From NCBI RefSeq assembly GCF_900116425.1, contig NZ_FPAS01000001.1:1061185-1125184 (forward strand): a stretch of DNA of 64,000 nt, given 5' to 3'. A model generated the notes under the pieces. It saw only the letters and a list, made by a program, of their open reading frames with translations. It ran no database searches and was not told where the DNA came from. The position numbers were made by a program, and so were the translations under genes. Positions 7,049 to 16,338 of the stretch are shown here, piece by piece. Position 1 is the stretch's first letter, and the number at the start of each line of letters is the position of its first letter. Source of the stretch: Lishizhenia tianjinensis. Lineage in GTDB: Bacteria; Bacteroidota; Bacteroidia; Flavobacteriales_D; Crocinitomicaceae.

Positions 7049-9742
7049 ATGTCAGAAGAAAACAGCAACCCATACGACGAAGAAGAAAACAAGGATATCA
7101 ACCCTGAGGAGAATCCTGAACATGACGATAACACCAGAGAGCTTGACGATAAAATAGTTCCATTAAGTGGACTCTATGAGAACTGGTTCTTAGATTACGC
7201 ATCTTATGTAATTCTAGAAAGAGCCGTTCCAGGATTGTACGATGGGATGAAGCCTGTGCAACGTAGAATTTTGCACTCCATGAAAGAAATGGATGATGGT
7301 CGTTACAACAAAGTGGCCAACATCATTGGTAACACCATGAAATATCACCCCCATGGTGACGCTTCTATTGGTGATGCTTTGGTTCAATTGGGACAAAAAG
7401 ATTTACTGATAGACTGTCAGGGAAACTGGGGAAATACACTAACGGGGGACTCCGCAGCGGCTGCCAGATATATAGAAGCTAGACTTTCAAAATTTGCCAA
7501 TCACGTTGTCTTTAACCCAAAGACTACAAATTGGTTGTCAAGTTACGATGGTCGTAACAAAGAACCCGAAAACCTTCCCATAAAGTTCCCTCTCTTATTA
7601 GCACAAGGTGCCGAGGGTATTGCTGTGGGTATGGCTTGTAAGATATTACCTCATAACTTCATTGAATTGATAGACAACTCTATCAATCACTTAAGAGGTA
7701 GAAAAGTGGAATTTTATCCCGACTTCCCAAATGGAGGTATGGCAGATTTCACCAATTACAACGATGGTTTACGAGGTGGAAAAGTAAGGGTACGTGCTAA
7801 GATTGTTAAAGTTGATAAAAAGACTTTAGTCATTAACGAAATTCCTTACGGTACAACGACTACATCTTTGATTGAATCTATCCTTAAAGCCAACGATAAG
7901 GGAAAGATTAAAATCAAAAAAATAGAAGACAATACAGCACAAGATGCTGAAATTATGATTCACTTACCACCGGGTGTGAGTCCAGATAAACTTATAGATG
8001 CACTTTACGCCTTTACAGACTGTGAAGTATCTATTTCTCCAAACTCATCTGTAATTGATAAGGATACGCCTAAATTCTTAGGTGTTACACAAATCCTAAA
8101 AACCAATACAGACAATACTGTTCAGCTCTTAAAATTAGAGTTAGAAATTAAAAAAGGAGAACTAGAGGAACAATGGCATTTTAGTTCTTTGGAAAAAATC
8201 TTCATTGAAAAACGTATTTACCGTTTAATTGAAGAGGAAGAAACTTGGGAAGGAGTTATTAGCGCCATTGATACAGGATTAAAACCTCACATTACGCACT
8301 TGAAGCGCGAGGTTACAGAAGAAGACATCGCTCGATTAACTGAAATCAGAATTAAGCGTATTTCTAAATTCGACAGTTTCAAAGCAGATGAAATCATCAA
8401 CCGTTTGGAAGATGAATTGAAAAACGTTGAATACAAATTAGACAACTTAATAGAACATGCAGTTGATTACTTCAAAGACCTGAAGAAAAAATTCTCTGCA
8501 GGAAAAGAACGTAAAACGGAAATTAAGGTATTTGATAACATCAATGCCTCTAAAGTAATTATAGCTAACCGTAAATTCTATGTAGACAAGAAGGAAGGAT
8601 TTATTGGGTATAGTTTACGAAATGCTGAGTACATTCAAGATTGTTCTGAAATAGACGACATTATCATTTTCTTCGAATCAGGTAAAATGATGATTACTAA
8701 AATTGCCGACAAAAAATTCGTAGGAAAAGGAATTGTACACGCAGCAGTTTGGAAAAGAGGTGATAAACGTACTATTTACCATCTCTTCTACAAGGATGGA
8801 ACTGGTGGACCAACTATGATGAAGCGATTTAGCGTGAAATCTATCACCAGAGATAAAGAATATGATTTAACGAAAGGTACCAAAGGATCTAAAATGTTAT
8901 ACTTCTCTGTTCATCCAAATGGAGAACGTGAAGTGGTAACTGTACACTTAAGACCTCGTCCACACTTGAAACGTATACGTTGGGATTTGGATTTGGGAGA
9001 ACTCCTAATCAAAGGTAGAAGTGCCGGTGGTAATATCGTAACTAAAGAAATCGTTTCTAAAATCACACAAAAAGAAGTGGGTGGTTCAACGCTTGCCGCA
9101 CGTAAAATATGGTACGACGATGTAGTGGGTAGATTAAATGACGACCAAAGAGGTAAATTCTTAGGTAGCTTTAAAGGTGAAGACAAAATCTTAACCCTTT
9201 ACAGCAACGGAGAATACAGATTGTCGCACTTCGATTTATCTACACACTTTGACGAGGATATGATACACATAGAAAAATGGAACCCTCACCATGCTCTATC
9301 TTGTGTATACTATGATGGTGAAAAAGACATCCATTTTGTGAAGCGTTTCGAATGTGAAGTTACAACAGACAAACGAGTATCATTTATTAGCGATGCCGAA
9401 GGATCTTATTTAGACGTTGTATCTACAGCACATCAACCGCGTATAAAAATCATTTACAACAAACTACTTAAAGCAACCAAAAACTTACCGGATAGAGAGG
9501 TGAATTTGGCAGATTTCATCGATGTAAAAGGAATGAAGTCTCAAGGGAATCAACTTACTAAATTAAAGGTAAAAGAGATTGTATTAGATCATCCTATTGA
9601 GGGAGATGAACCTTGGCCGGATGAAGTAAAAAAAGAAGAGGTAAACAACAGCGCTGAAGACGATAACAACGAAGAAGGAAGTGTTGAAGTAGAATGGGAT
9701 ATGACCAAAAAAACAGACGATGGTAACCCAACTTTGTTTTAA
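7049..9742 (+). CDS. parC: DNA topoisomerase IV subunit A (ParC/GyrA family)
   Basis: This is the DNA-cleaving subunit of topoisomerase IV, 897 residues. An acidic N-terminal leader (about 35 residues) precedes the winged-helix/tower breakage-reunion domain. The quinolone-resistance region includes YHPHGDASIGDALV, and the catalytic Tyr141 sits in AAAARYIEARL. A coiled-coil tower region follows around residues 400-490, then a beta-pinwheel-like C-terminal domain without a GyrA box, and an acidic tail. In the quinolone region the sequence keeps Gly-Asp-Ala-Ser with Asp at the following acidic site's place further on, so resistance cannot be inferred. It is cotranscribed with parE. Confidence 0.93.
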   Translation: MSEENSNPYDEEENKDINPEENPEHDDNTRELDDKIVPLSGLYENWFLDYASYVILERAVPGLYDGMKPVQRRILHSMKEMDDGRYNKVANIIGNTMKYHPHGDASIGDALVQLGQKDLLIDCQGNWGNTLTGDSAAAARYIEARLSKFANHVVFNPKTTNWLSSYDGRNKEPENLPIKFPLLLAQGAEGIAVGMACKILPHNFIELIDNSINHLRGRKVEFYPDFPNGGMADFTNYNDGLRGGKVRVRAKIVKVDKKTLVINEIPYGTTTTSLIESILKANDKGKIKIKKIEDNTAQDAEIMIHLPPGVSPDKLIDALYAFTDCEVSISPNSSVIDKDTPKFLGVTQILKTNTDNTVQLLKLELEIKKGELEEQWHFSSLEKIFIEKRIYRLIEEEETWEGVISAIDTGLKPHITHLKREVTEEDIARLTEIRIKRISKFDSFKADEIINRLEDELKNVEYKLDNLIEHAVDYFKDLKKKFSAGKERKTEIKVFDNINASKVIIANRKFYVDKKEGFIGYSLRNAEYIQDCSEIDDIIIFFESGKMMITKIADKKFVGKGIVHAAVWKRGDKRTIYHLFYKDGTGGPTMMKRFSVKSITRDKEYDLTKGTKGSKMLYFSVHPNGEREVVTVHLRPRPHLKRIRWDLDLGELLIKGRSAGGNIVTKEIVSKITQKEVGGSTLAARKIWYDDVVGRLNDDQRGKFLGSFKGEDKILTLYSNGEYRLSHFDLSTHFDEDMIHIEKWNPHHALSCVYYDGEKDIHFVKRFECEVTTDKRVSFISDAEGSYLDVVSTAHQPRIKIIYNKLLKATKNLPDREVNLADFIDVKGMKSQGNQLTKLKVKEIVLDHPIEGDEPWPDEVKKEEVNNSAEDDNNEEGSVEVEWDMTKKTDDGNPTLF

Positions 9743-9744
9743 AT

Positions 9745-10098
9745 ATGGAATACGTAAATAAATATAGAACGATACGTCAAGAAGAAATTACTCTCTTGCA
9801 CCACATGTTAAATTTGGCTAATTTGAACATTGCCGATTTTCCACATACCGAAAGGGTCTTTGAATATGAAGGTGGAAAGATGGGGAGCATTAATTTCGAC
9901 AATGACAATACAGATAATTATCTCGGCGATATTATGGCCATTGAATTTAAAGATGAAGACCACGTTCGCGTTGTTGTAACACTTACTGTAGACAAAGATC
10001 AGAAGCTCTTGGATATGGATTTTTGGAAAGAAGACTTTTCTGCCCTTAAAAAATACCCAACACCCGATATAGTGAGCAAAGCGCAGCACATCATTTAA
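9745..10098 (+). CDS. Small hypothetical protein, DUF6984-like
   Basis: This is a soluble acidic protein of 117 residues that starts 2 bp after the parC stop, so it is the third gene of the topoisomerase IV operon. It begins with YRTIRQEEITLLHHML and contains KMGSINF and LLDMDFWKEDFSAL. This layout resembles DUF6984-type proteins as I remember them, which have no known function. There is no signal peptide or membrane segment. Cotranscription with parC may be only positional. Confidence 0.6.
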   Translation: MEYVNKYRTIRQEEITLLHHMLNLANLNIADFPHTERVFEYEGGKMGSINFDNDNTDNYLGDIMAIEFKDEDHVRVVVTLTVDKDQKLLDMDFWKEDFSALKKYPTPDIVSKAQHII

Positions 10099-10118
10099 AT
10101 GATAAGGATGAAATTACT

Positions 10119-10150
10119 AAGCCGGCATATGAAAATATGTCGGCTTTTTT
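10119..10150 (+). terminator. Strong intrinsic terminator of the parE-parC operon
   Basis: A 12-bp stem, AAGCCGGCATAT with ATATGTCGGCTT (one G-T wobble), is closed by a GAAA tetraloop and followed by a T-run to 10150. Confidence 0.9.
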
Positions 10151-10182
10151 ATTGCACTCTATTTTAAGTAGATAAAATCATT

Positions 10183-10198
10183 TTTAGACTTATCTAAA
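10183..10198. promoter_or_regulatory. 16-bp palindrome, probable operator of the TonB-receptor gene
   Basis: TTTAGA-CTTA-TCTAAA is a perfect 6-bp inverted repeat in the spacer between the expected -33 site and the exact -7 core TATATTTG (10203-10210). The form resembles binding sites of DtxR/MntR/IdeR-type metal repressors. A repressor bound here would block the promoter of the receptor gene at 10237. No regulator gene is in the window. Confidence 0.5.
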
Positions 10199-10202
10199 TT
10201 TA

Positions 10203-10210
10203 TATATTTG
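10203..10210 (+). promoter_or_regulatory. -7 promoter element of the TonB-receptor gene
   Basis: TATATTTG matches TAnnTTTG exactly, 26 bp before the ATG at 10237. The -33 region is T-rich (TTTTTA around 10181) without a clean TTTG. Confidence 0.5.
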
Positions 10211-10236
10211 CAAAAGTAAATTTAGAAACACATACT

Positions 10237-12486
10237 ATGCGAATATTATTTTACATACTACTAACAATAAACAGTCTGCCTTTTCTTGCGCAAGAATTAC
10301 AACTTGTCAATGAAAAAGAAGCTCCTTTGGCTTATGCAAAAGTTTATTTTCATCAAAAAGATACACTTTGTATTGCTGATGCACATGGAAGCATAGACAT
10401 GCAGTTTATTGAGCAAACCCCAACCAAACTCACCATTAGACACGCAGAAATAAAAGACACTACCCTCCTACTCACTCCACCTTACTCTCAACTAACCTTG
10501 AGCATCCCCAGAAAGCAACTTTTACAAGATTTCGATGAAGTGGTTGTAAGTGCAACACTTTCAAAACTCTCTAAAAAAAATAGTCCCGTAAACGTCGAAG
10601 TCTACAGCTCAGAATACTTTGAAGCCAACCCTACTCCTTCGCTCTTCGAATCCATGCAAAATGTGAATGGCGTTCGCCCTCAATTGAATTGCAATGTTTG
10701 CAACACAGGAGATATACATATCAATGGTTTAGAAGGTCCTTACACTATGATACTCATAGATGGTATGCCTATAGTTAGCGGACTTAGCACAGTTTACGGA
10801 TTATCCGGAATTCCACAGTCTATGATAGAACGAATAGAAATCATCAAAGGTCCAGCCAGTACACTTTACGGTTCGGAGGCTGTAGGAGGTCTGATAAATG
10901 TGATCACAAAAGATCCATCATTAACCAAGGGAATTGTAATCAATAACATGCTCACTTCATGGGGAGAAAACAACTTAGATTTTTCTTCTGCCTATAAAAT
11001 CGGTGCAAAAACAAAAGCCTTATTAGGGTTCAATTTTTTTAATTATTCCTTCCCTATAGATAACAACCATGACAACTTTACCGATGTAACCTTATCGAAC
11101 AGACTGTCTCTTTTTAACACCTTCAACCATATCACTCCAAAGAATAAAGCTCACAGTCTCGCTTTCCGTGTTGTGCATGAAAATAGATGGGGAGGAGAAA
11201 TGAATTGGACCCCTGAATTTAGAGGAACCGATAGTATTTACGGCGAAAGCATTTTAACAAATAGATGGGAAATTTTTTCCAAACATCAACTCGACAAAGC
11301 CAAACACCTTAACCTTCAATTCTCAGCCAATGGACATTACCAGGACTCCTATTATGGTACTACTTCTTTTAATGCACAGCAACACGTTGTTTTTGGTCAA
11401 TTAACCTACAATAAAACCTTGGGACAAAACCACAAACTATTAAGTGGTGTTGCAATGAGATATACCCATTATGACGATAACACACCTGCCACTGAAGCTC
11501 TACAAAACTTGCACACCTTACTTCCGGGTGTATTTCTTCAAGATCAAATACAAATCGACGCTCAGAACAATCTTCTTATTGGTATTCGTTATGATTACAA
11601 CAGCAAGCATGGAAACATCATCTCTCCTCGACTCAATTATAAATGGAATTCTAAAAAAACAAACACCATTCTTCGTCTTGGACTAGGAAACGGATATAGA
11701 GTTGCCAATGTATTTACAGAAGATCACGCAGCTTTAACAGGCGCAAGAACGGTTGAATTTGTTGAAGCATTGTCGCCAGAAACATCTTACAATGCCAATA
11801 TCAATTTAGATCAAACCATCGTAAAATTTGACAAAGTACTTCTTACGTTAGACGCTAGTTTATTCTATACCTACTTCACCAATAGAATTATAGCTGATTA
11901 CGAAAGTGATCCCGATAAAATCATTTACGACAATTTAGATGGTTTTGCCGTTTCACAAGGGGCATCTATGAACGCTCAGGCACATTTTACCAATGGCATC
12001 AACCTTAGGTTAGGATTCAACTTGCAGGACGTTTCCTTTACAGAAAATGGGCAACGTAAAACTCAAATACTAACCGAGAAAATATCAGGAACTTGGTCTG
12101 TTTCTTTCCCTATAAATCCCTTGCATTTAAGTATAGATTACACCGGGAATTTGTATGGACCTATGCGACTTCCTCTTGTAAGTGATTTAGACAGCAGAGA
12201 TGAATTTTCCCCTTACTGGAGCTTGCAGAACATTAAGATAAATTTCAATTACTTTAAACGCGTAGAGTTATATGCAGGTGTTAAAAACTTACTAAATTTC
12301 ACACCGCCAGCCAACAGTATCGCAAGGGCTTTTGATCCCTTTGATAAAGAGGTCAGTTTTGATGCCGATGGAAACGCCTTGGCCACGCCGAACAATCCAG
12401 AAGCACTGACTTTTGATCCGTCTTATGTATATGCACCCAATCAGGGTATAAGAGTATTCATAGGCGTTAAATGGAATATTAAATAG
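10237..12486 (+). CDS. TonB-dependent outer-membrane receptor
   Basis: This is an outer-membrane active transporter of 749 residues. A signal peptide (residues 1-18, cut near FLAQ) precedes a carboxypeptidase-regulatory-like domain (about 20-95), the plug domain (about 100-225: EVVVSAT, LIDGMPIV, IERIEIIKGPASTLYGSEAVGGLINVI in two parts) and a 22-strand barrel ending in VFIGVKWNIK. The plug holds a Cys pair, Cys152-x2-Cys155, just before the TGDIHINGLEG loop. The palindrome in the promoter suggests control by a metal-responsive repressor, so the cargo may be a metal complex; this is inference. The gene has its own promoter and terminator. Confidence 0.9.
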   Translation: MRILFYILLTINSLPFLAQELQLVNEKEAPLAYAKVYFHQKDTLCIADAHGSIDMQFIEQTPTKLTIRHAEIKDTTLLLTPPYSQLTLSIPRKQLLQDFDEVVVSATLSKLSKKNSPVNVEVYSSEYFEANPTPSLFESMQNVNGVRPQLNCNVCNTGDIHINGLEGPYTMILIDGMPIVSGLSTVYGLSGIPQSMIERIEIIKGPASTLYGSEAVGGLINVITKDPSLTKGIVINNMLTSWGENNLDFSSAYKIGAKTKALLGFNFFNYSFPIDNNHDNFTDVTLSNRLSLFNTFNHITPKNKAHSLAFRVVHENRWGGEMNWTPEFRGTDSIYGESILTNRWEIFSKHQLDKAKHLNLQFSANGHYQDSYYGTTSFNAQQHVVFGQLTYNKTLGQNHKLLSGVAMRYTHYDDNTPATEALQNLHTLLPGVFLQDQIQIDAQNNLLIGIRYDYNSKHGNIISPRLNYKWNSKKTNTILRLGLGNGYRVANVFTEDHAALTGARTVEFVEALSPETSYNANINLDQTIVKFDKVLLTLDASLFYTYFTNRIIADYESDPDKIIYDNLDGFAVSQGASMNAQAHFTNGINLRLGFNLQDVSFTENGQRKTQILTEKISGTWSVSFPINPLHLSIDYTGNLYGPMRLPLVSDLDSRDEFSPYWSLQNIKINFNYFKRVELYAGVKNLLNFTPPANSIARAFDPFDKEVSFDADGNALATPNNPEALTFDPSYVYAPNQGIRVFIGVKWNIK

Positions 12487-12544
12487 GCCGTGATTATCTG
12501 GCTATACATTACTAGTTTTACAGCTGCATTCCTGTAAATACTTA

Positions 12545-12584
12545 AAACAAAGCTCAAACTTCTAAGGTCGTTTGGGCTTTGTTT
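12545..12584 (+). terminator. Intrinsic terminator after the TonB receptor
   Basis: AAACAAAGCTCAAAC (12545-12559) pairs with GTTTGGGCTTTGTTT (12570-12584) with one wobble, across a 10-nt loop, and is followed by GTATTT. A smaller TTTACAG/CTGTAAA hairpin lies just upstream at 12517-12538. Confidence 0.75.
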
Positions 12585-12976
12585 GTATTTACGAGCTATC
12601 CATCAGCAAAAGCTATTCATTTCTATCCAGCACGGGAAGACGTTGAGATTGTGATGGAGTGAACAGTTGGAGATCTTAAGCTATTTTTTATTGATTAGTC
12701 GCATGTTTGCCAAAACACTTCTTCTTGTTATCCCTTGGTTTTATTAGCTTCTATAAACTCCTAGAGGTACTTCAAGAAATTATTCCACCTAAAACTTAAA
12801 GAAAATCACAAAAACCTCGAGACGTTTATTAAGAAAAAGGCTCCAAACCTCAGTAAAATAGGGACATCAGCCTTTGGCAAACATGCGACTAATCAGGTCT
12901 AATTTTTCATTCAACCATCACCTCTGTACCTCCACAAAATCTCAAACTCTTACTCCGAAACAAACTTTCATGCAAC
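12585..12976. other. Gene-free stretch, possible decayed insertion
   Basis: About 390 bp lies between the terminators of two facing genes with no intact gene. It contains the 23-bp inverted repeat described separately. One frame on the plus strand stays open from about 12764 to 12900 and would give a Lys-rich peptide (FKKLF, KNLETFIKKK), but it has no good start and I recognise no family. It looks like remnant or drifting sequence. Confidence 0.4.
12692..12895. repeat. 204-bp unit bounded by 23-bp perfect inverted repeats (MITE-like)
   Basis: Positions 12692-12714 (starting TGATTAGTCGCATG) are the exact reverse complement of 12873-12895 (ending CGACTAATCA). The interior is 158 bp with no complete gene. 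The arms are too far apart for a terminator and have no T-tail. The flanks resemble each other (CTATTTTTTAT on the left, CTAATTTTTCAT on the right) but give no exact target-site duplication. It may be a miniature element or the remains of an insertion sequence. Confidence 0.45.
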
Positions 12977-13008
12977 AAAAAAGTCCGACGCTTTCACGTC
13001 GGACTTTT
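12977..13008 (-). terminator. Intrinsic terminator of the secreted beta-propeller gene
   Basis: AAAAGTCCGACG (12979-12990) pairs with CGTCGGACTTTT (12997-13008). On the minus strand a run of six Ts follows, directly after the gene that ends at 13028. The stem may also stop plus-strand transcription. Confidence 0.85.
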
Positions 13009-13027
13009 AAGGAAATAAATTATTGTA

Positions 13028-16000
13028 TTATAACTTCACAAACTTACCAGTTGCTGATTGACCAGCTACTTTGATAATGTAAGTACCGTTCGGTAAATTG
13101 CTTGCATCGAAGTTAACTTTGTTTTTACCTTTAACTAAACCTTTTGCATCAACCGTTTTCACAACAGTTCCAGCAAGGTTGTAGAAGTAAATCGTTGCGT
13201 TAGAAGCTTCAACATCATTCAATACTACAGCAGCATATCCAGATGAAGGATTTGGATAAATCGTTAATACTTCCTTCTCAACTTTTTCATTCATTGGATT
13301 GTTAGAAGTAGTTTCTTCAACATTAACAGTAGATGTTGTTTTGAAGATACCTCTACCAAATGTTCCGATGTAGATTTCTCCGTAACCTGGGTTACCTCCT
13401 AAGTAGTTCTCATCTCTCCAGTTTTGCTCAACAGTGAAAGCTGGTGTTCCTTCAAACAAGTCTTTACCACCTGCTGCTACAGACCATGTTGCACCACCAT
13501 CTTCTGAAACCATAGCTCCATTGTATGTTGCTGCTACCAATAACTGACTGTTATTTCTTTCAATAACTACATCGTAAATTGGCATTGCTTCTGTTCCAAC
13601 CTGAGTTAAAGTTGGTGTTGCAGAAGTACCATTTGTAGATTTAAATACACCATTGTTAACTCCTGCTTGAGTTACAACTAATAAATCTGGGTTTTTGTGA
13701 TCAATACCTAAAGCTCTTAAACTGTTTGCTCCTGAGAATTGTACCACAGATGTAGCAGTTGCTCCTTCATCTAAATCACATTTCAATTCGAAATCATCGT
13801 CAGATGAGTAAACTGAACCTAAACCATCGATTCTGTGTAATTGTCCACCAGCTACAACAAACATGTGATTTAAATCTTCAGAGAATTCTACATCCATACC
13901 TCTGTTGATAGAACCAGCACTAACAGAACCTAAGTTCTCAGCAATTCTAACCCATTTTGGGTTTTGCTCTGCAAATCTTAAGGCATCTCTAGTACCCCAT
14001 AATTCACCACCATTATTCGTAGTAGCAATAACAAACCAAGATTGGAAAGGATCCTGAACAGTTAATGTATCCCATGCTACACCTATAGCGATAGTATCCA
14101 TTCCCATATCATAAATCTCAGAAGGGTTAATCGAGTTACTTCCGTAGTAGTGGTCGTATGCAGTTACACCTTCTACGATTACTGTATCCATTCCTGCTGG
14201 TAAATCAATAACAATTGAATCTCCAACTGCTGGTGGGTAACCAGAACCTGTAATTGCTGTGTAAGGGTATTGACCTAAGTCAAACTGATTTCCTGCTGAA
14301 TCTTCGACTAAATAATCAAGTCCTGTTAAAGACGGATTGTAGTATAAAGTATCATCATATCTTAAATCTATAGGAGTAATGTAATCAATTGTATCACCAG
14401 TTGAGGCAGAAGGCACTTTTAACGCATCACCTGCTGCGTAACTTTGTAACGGTACATACAAAACACTATCCTCAGAATTTTCATCGTAGTATTCCGCCAA
14501 TTCCATTTGAGTATGGAAGAAGTAGTGTGTACCTGTTCCTCCTAAACCATTTGTTCCGTAAATTGAAGCTGGTAATCCTAAAGGCATTGGACTAACTGAT
14601 TCTCCTCTATCTGCTGATCTATAGATTACTTGGTAGTATAAAGAAGAGAATACAACATTAGGGTTGAAAGATGAAATGGCACAATCAAAACCATCTCCTC
14701 CAGAAAACTCGATAAAGTCTTGGTAAGTTGCATTCGTGTGGTCATTATATAATGTACCGTTATCTTGTGCTCCACCGATTACAGACATATCTAAACCGTA
14801 AGCGATATCGTAAAACTGGGTTGCATTAAAACCTCTATTTGCAGGTGTAAACGTAGTTCCTAAATCACTAGATCTACCAACACCACCGTCGTTACCAACG
14901 TAAAGTGTATTTGAATTACTCCACTTTAATTCGTGGTTGTCCGCGTGAACATATAAAGGATCTTGAGGACTTCTAAACCATTCAGAAATTTTATCCCAAG
15001 AACCTGCGGCTGGTGAAGCTACTTGTTGTTGCCATTCCCATAAATCGATTCCACCGATAATTACTCTGTCCGCGTCAGTTGGATCAAATGAAGCTGTTGA
15101 GTTGTAAACTCCTTGGTTGCTGTAAATATTTAATGGATCTGCAGCTGTTGGAGGAGTGTGTTGCTCCCATGTAATTCCATTATCCACAGATAACCATTGT
15201 CCGGCATTAGTTCCTGAAGTTGGTGAACCTCCTGCAGGGTAAGTAAGTGCAGCGTAAACTTTGTACTTTCCATTTACTCTTTCATGAGAAATTGCATATT
15301 CAACTCTACCAAAAGATTGAATTATTTCTCCTGTTCCGTTACCAGCTCTATTCTCCCAAGTTGAACCTCCATCCGTAGAAACATGAGTTCTTGTTCCCAC
15401 AGCTGCAACTATAACCATACCGTCATTAGACATTTTCAATGCAGAAATTGAACCTGGTGTTCCTAAGTCTACTGACTCTGTTTGAGTAGCTCCTGAAGTG
15501 TATTTTCTTAATCCTGTTTGAGTAGTAAAATAAATTGTGTTTGAATTTGCACAACCAACAACTTCAATAATTACATTGTAACTATCAGTTCCAGGTACTA
15601 AACTCCATGTTGCTCCTTTATCTGGAGACATCCATAAACCGTTTCCTAATCCTTGTAAATCTTCACTGTATGCACTTCCTAAACCAGTTGCTACGTAAAT
15701 ATTACCAGACTGGTCTTGTGCCATAGAAGAAATAAAATTCGTTCCAGGGAAGTTTTGAACTCTTGTCCAGTAGTTCGCCTTCCAAGGTGAATACCATAAA
15801 CCTCCAGAAACTGAACCTGCCCAAACGTTATTTTCATCTTGGTGGTCAATTAAGATAGCTCTTGTTCTACCCCCAATGTTTGCAGGACCCTCTTCTTGCC
15901 ATTTAATTACATTCGATTTTGCAGCATATTTATACTGCTCCATAATTTGGCCTATTTTTTCAGGAGTAGCTACTTCTCCTGTTTGATGGTCTATCAATCG

Positions 16001-16168
16001 AGCTTGGAACCACTCTTGTCTTTCAGACAAAGCAGAGTAAGACTCGAACGACTGTAAACTCTTCGGGGTATATTGACTCTCCTCCGAAGATGAAGGATAC
16101 CAAACCATTGCAGCTGAAGCAATTGCAGCCACAGACAAGGTTCCTAATAACAATTTGTTACGCTTCAT
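13028..16168 (-). CDS. Secreted BNR/sortilin-like beta-propeller protein with T9SS type A signal
   Basis: This is a large extracellular or surface protein of 1046 residues. A signal peptide covers about residues 1-25. From residue 90 it reads as repeated Asp-box (BNR) blades of the VPS10/sortilin type: GPANIGGRTRAI, SVSGGLWYS, DKGATWS, TDGGSTWEN, VDNGITWEQ, NDGGVGRS, EDGGATWSV, GTFGRGIFKTT. A Ser/Thr/Asp-rich insert around residues 570-720 breaks the propeller. The last 75 residues form a type A sorting domain (LTIYPNPSSG, LPNGTYIIKV, ending GKFVKL) that sends the protein through the type IX secretion system and is cut off on export. The ligand is unknown. The gene stands alone with a strong terminator. 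Confidence 0.9.
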   Translation of the reverse strand: MKRNKLLLGTLSVAAIASAAMVWYPSSSEESQYTPKSLQSFESYSALSERQEWFQARLIDHQTGEVATPEKIGQIMEQYKYAAKSNVIKWQEEGPANIGGRTRAILIDHQDENNVWAGSVSGGLWYSPWKANYWTRVQNFPGTNFISSMAQDQSGNIYVATGLGSAYSEDLQGLGNGLWMSPDKGATWSLVPGTDSYNVIIEVVGCANSNTIYFTTQTGLRKYTSGATQTESVDLGTPGSISALKMSNDGMVIVAAVGTRTHVSTDGGSTWENRAGNGTGEIIQSFGRVEYAISHERVNGKYKVYAALTYPAGGSPTSGTNAGQWLSVDNGITWEQHTPPTAADPLNIYSNQGVYNSTASFDPTDADRVIIGGIDLWEWQQQVASPAAGSWDKISEWFRSPQDPLYVHADNHELKWSNSNTLYVGNDGGVGRSSDLGTTFTPANRGFNATQFYDIAYGLDMSVIGGAQDNGTLYNDHTNATYQDFIEFSGGDGFDCAISSFNPNVVFSSLYYQVIYRSADRGESVSPMPLGLPASIYGTNGLGGTGTHYFFHTQMELAEYYDENSEDSVLYVPLQSYAAGDALKVPSASTGDTIDYITPIDLRYDDTLYYNPSLTGLDYLVEDSAGNQFDLGQYPYTAITGSGYPPAVGDSIVIDLPAGMDTVIVEGVTAYDHYYGSNSINPSEIYDMGMDTIAIGVAWDTLTVQDPFQSWFVIATTNNGGELWGTRDALRFAEQNPKWVRIAENLGSVSAGSINRGMDVEFSEDLNHMFVVAGGQLHRIDGLGSVYSSDDDFELKCDLDEGATATSVVQFSGANSLRALGIDHKNPDLLVVTQAGVNNGVFKSTNGTSATPTLTQVGTEAMPIYDVVIERNNSQLLVAATYNGAMVSEDGGATWSVAAGGKDLFEGTPAFTVEQNWRDENYLGGNPGYGEIYIGTFGRGIFKTTSTVNVEETTSNNPMNEKVEKEVLTIYPNPSSGYAAVVLNDVEASNATIYFYNLAGTVVKTVDAKGLVKGKNKVNFDASNLPNGTYIIKVAGQSATGKFVKL

Positions 16169-16302
16169 AAGTTATTTATTTCCTTTATTAATAGTTAAAG
16201 CAAGCGCCAAGTTACAAATAATTAATTTAACAGAAATTAAATTTTCGGATAACTTGACCGCATCATCATGTAAAATTAAAGAATCACTTCTCCAATAAAA
16301 AC

Positions 16303-16323
16303 AACAATCCCTTAAAGATTGTT
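16303..16323 (-). terminator. Intrinsic terminator of lipA
   Basis: AACAATC (16303-16309) pairs with GATTGTT (16317-16323). On the minus strand the hairpin is followed by GTTTTTATT, just after the lipA stop at 16339. Confidence 0.6.
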
Positions 16324-16338
16324 CAATACTTTACATGT

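Noticed and set aside
12692..12895. Intrinsic terminator or cruciform regulator
   Set aside because: The arms are 158 bp apart and lack a T-run; both neighbouring genes already have better terminators at 12545-12584 and 12977-13008.
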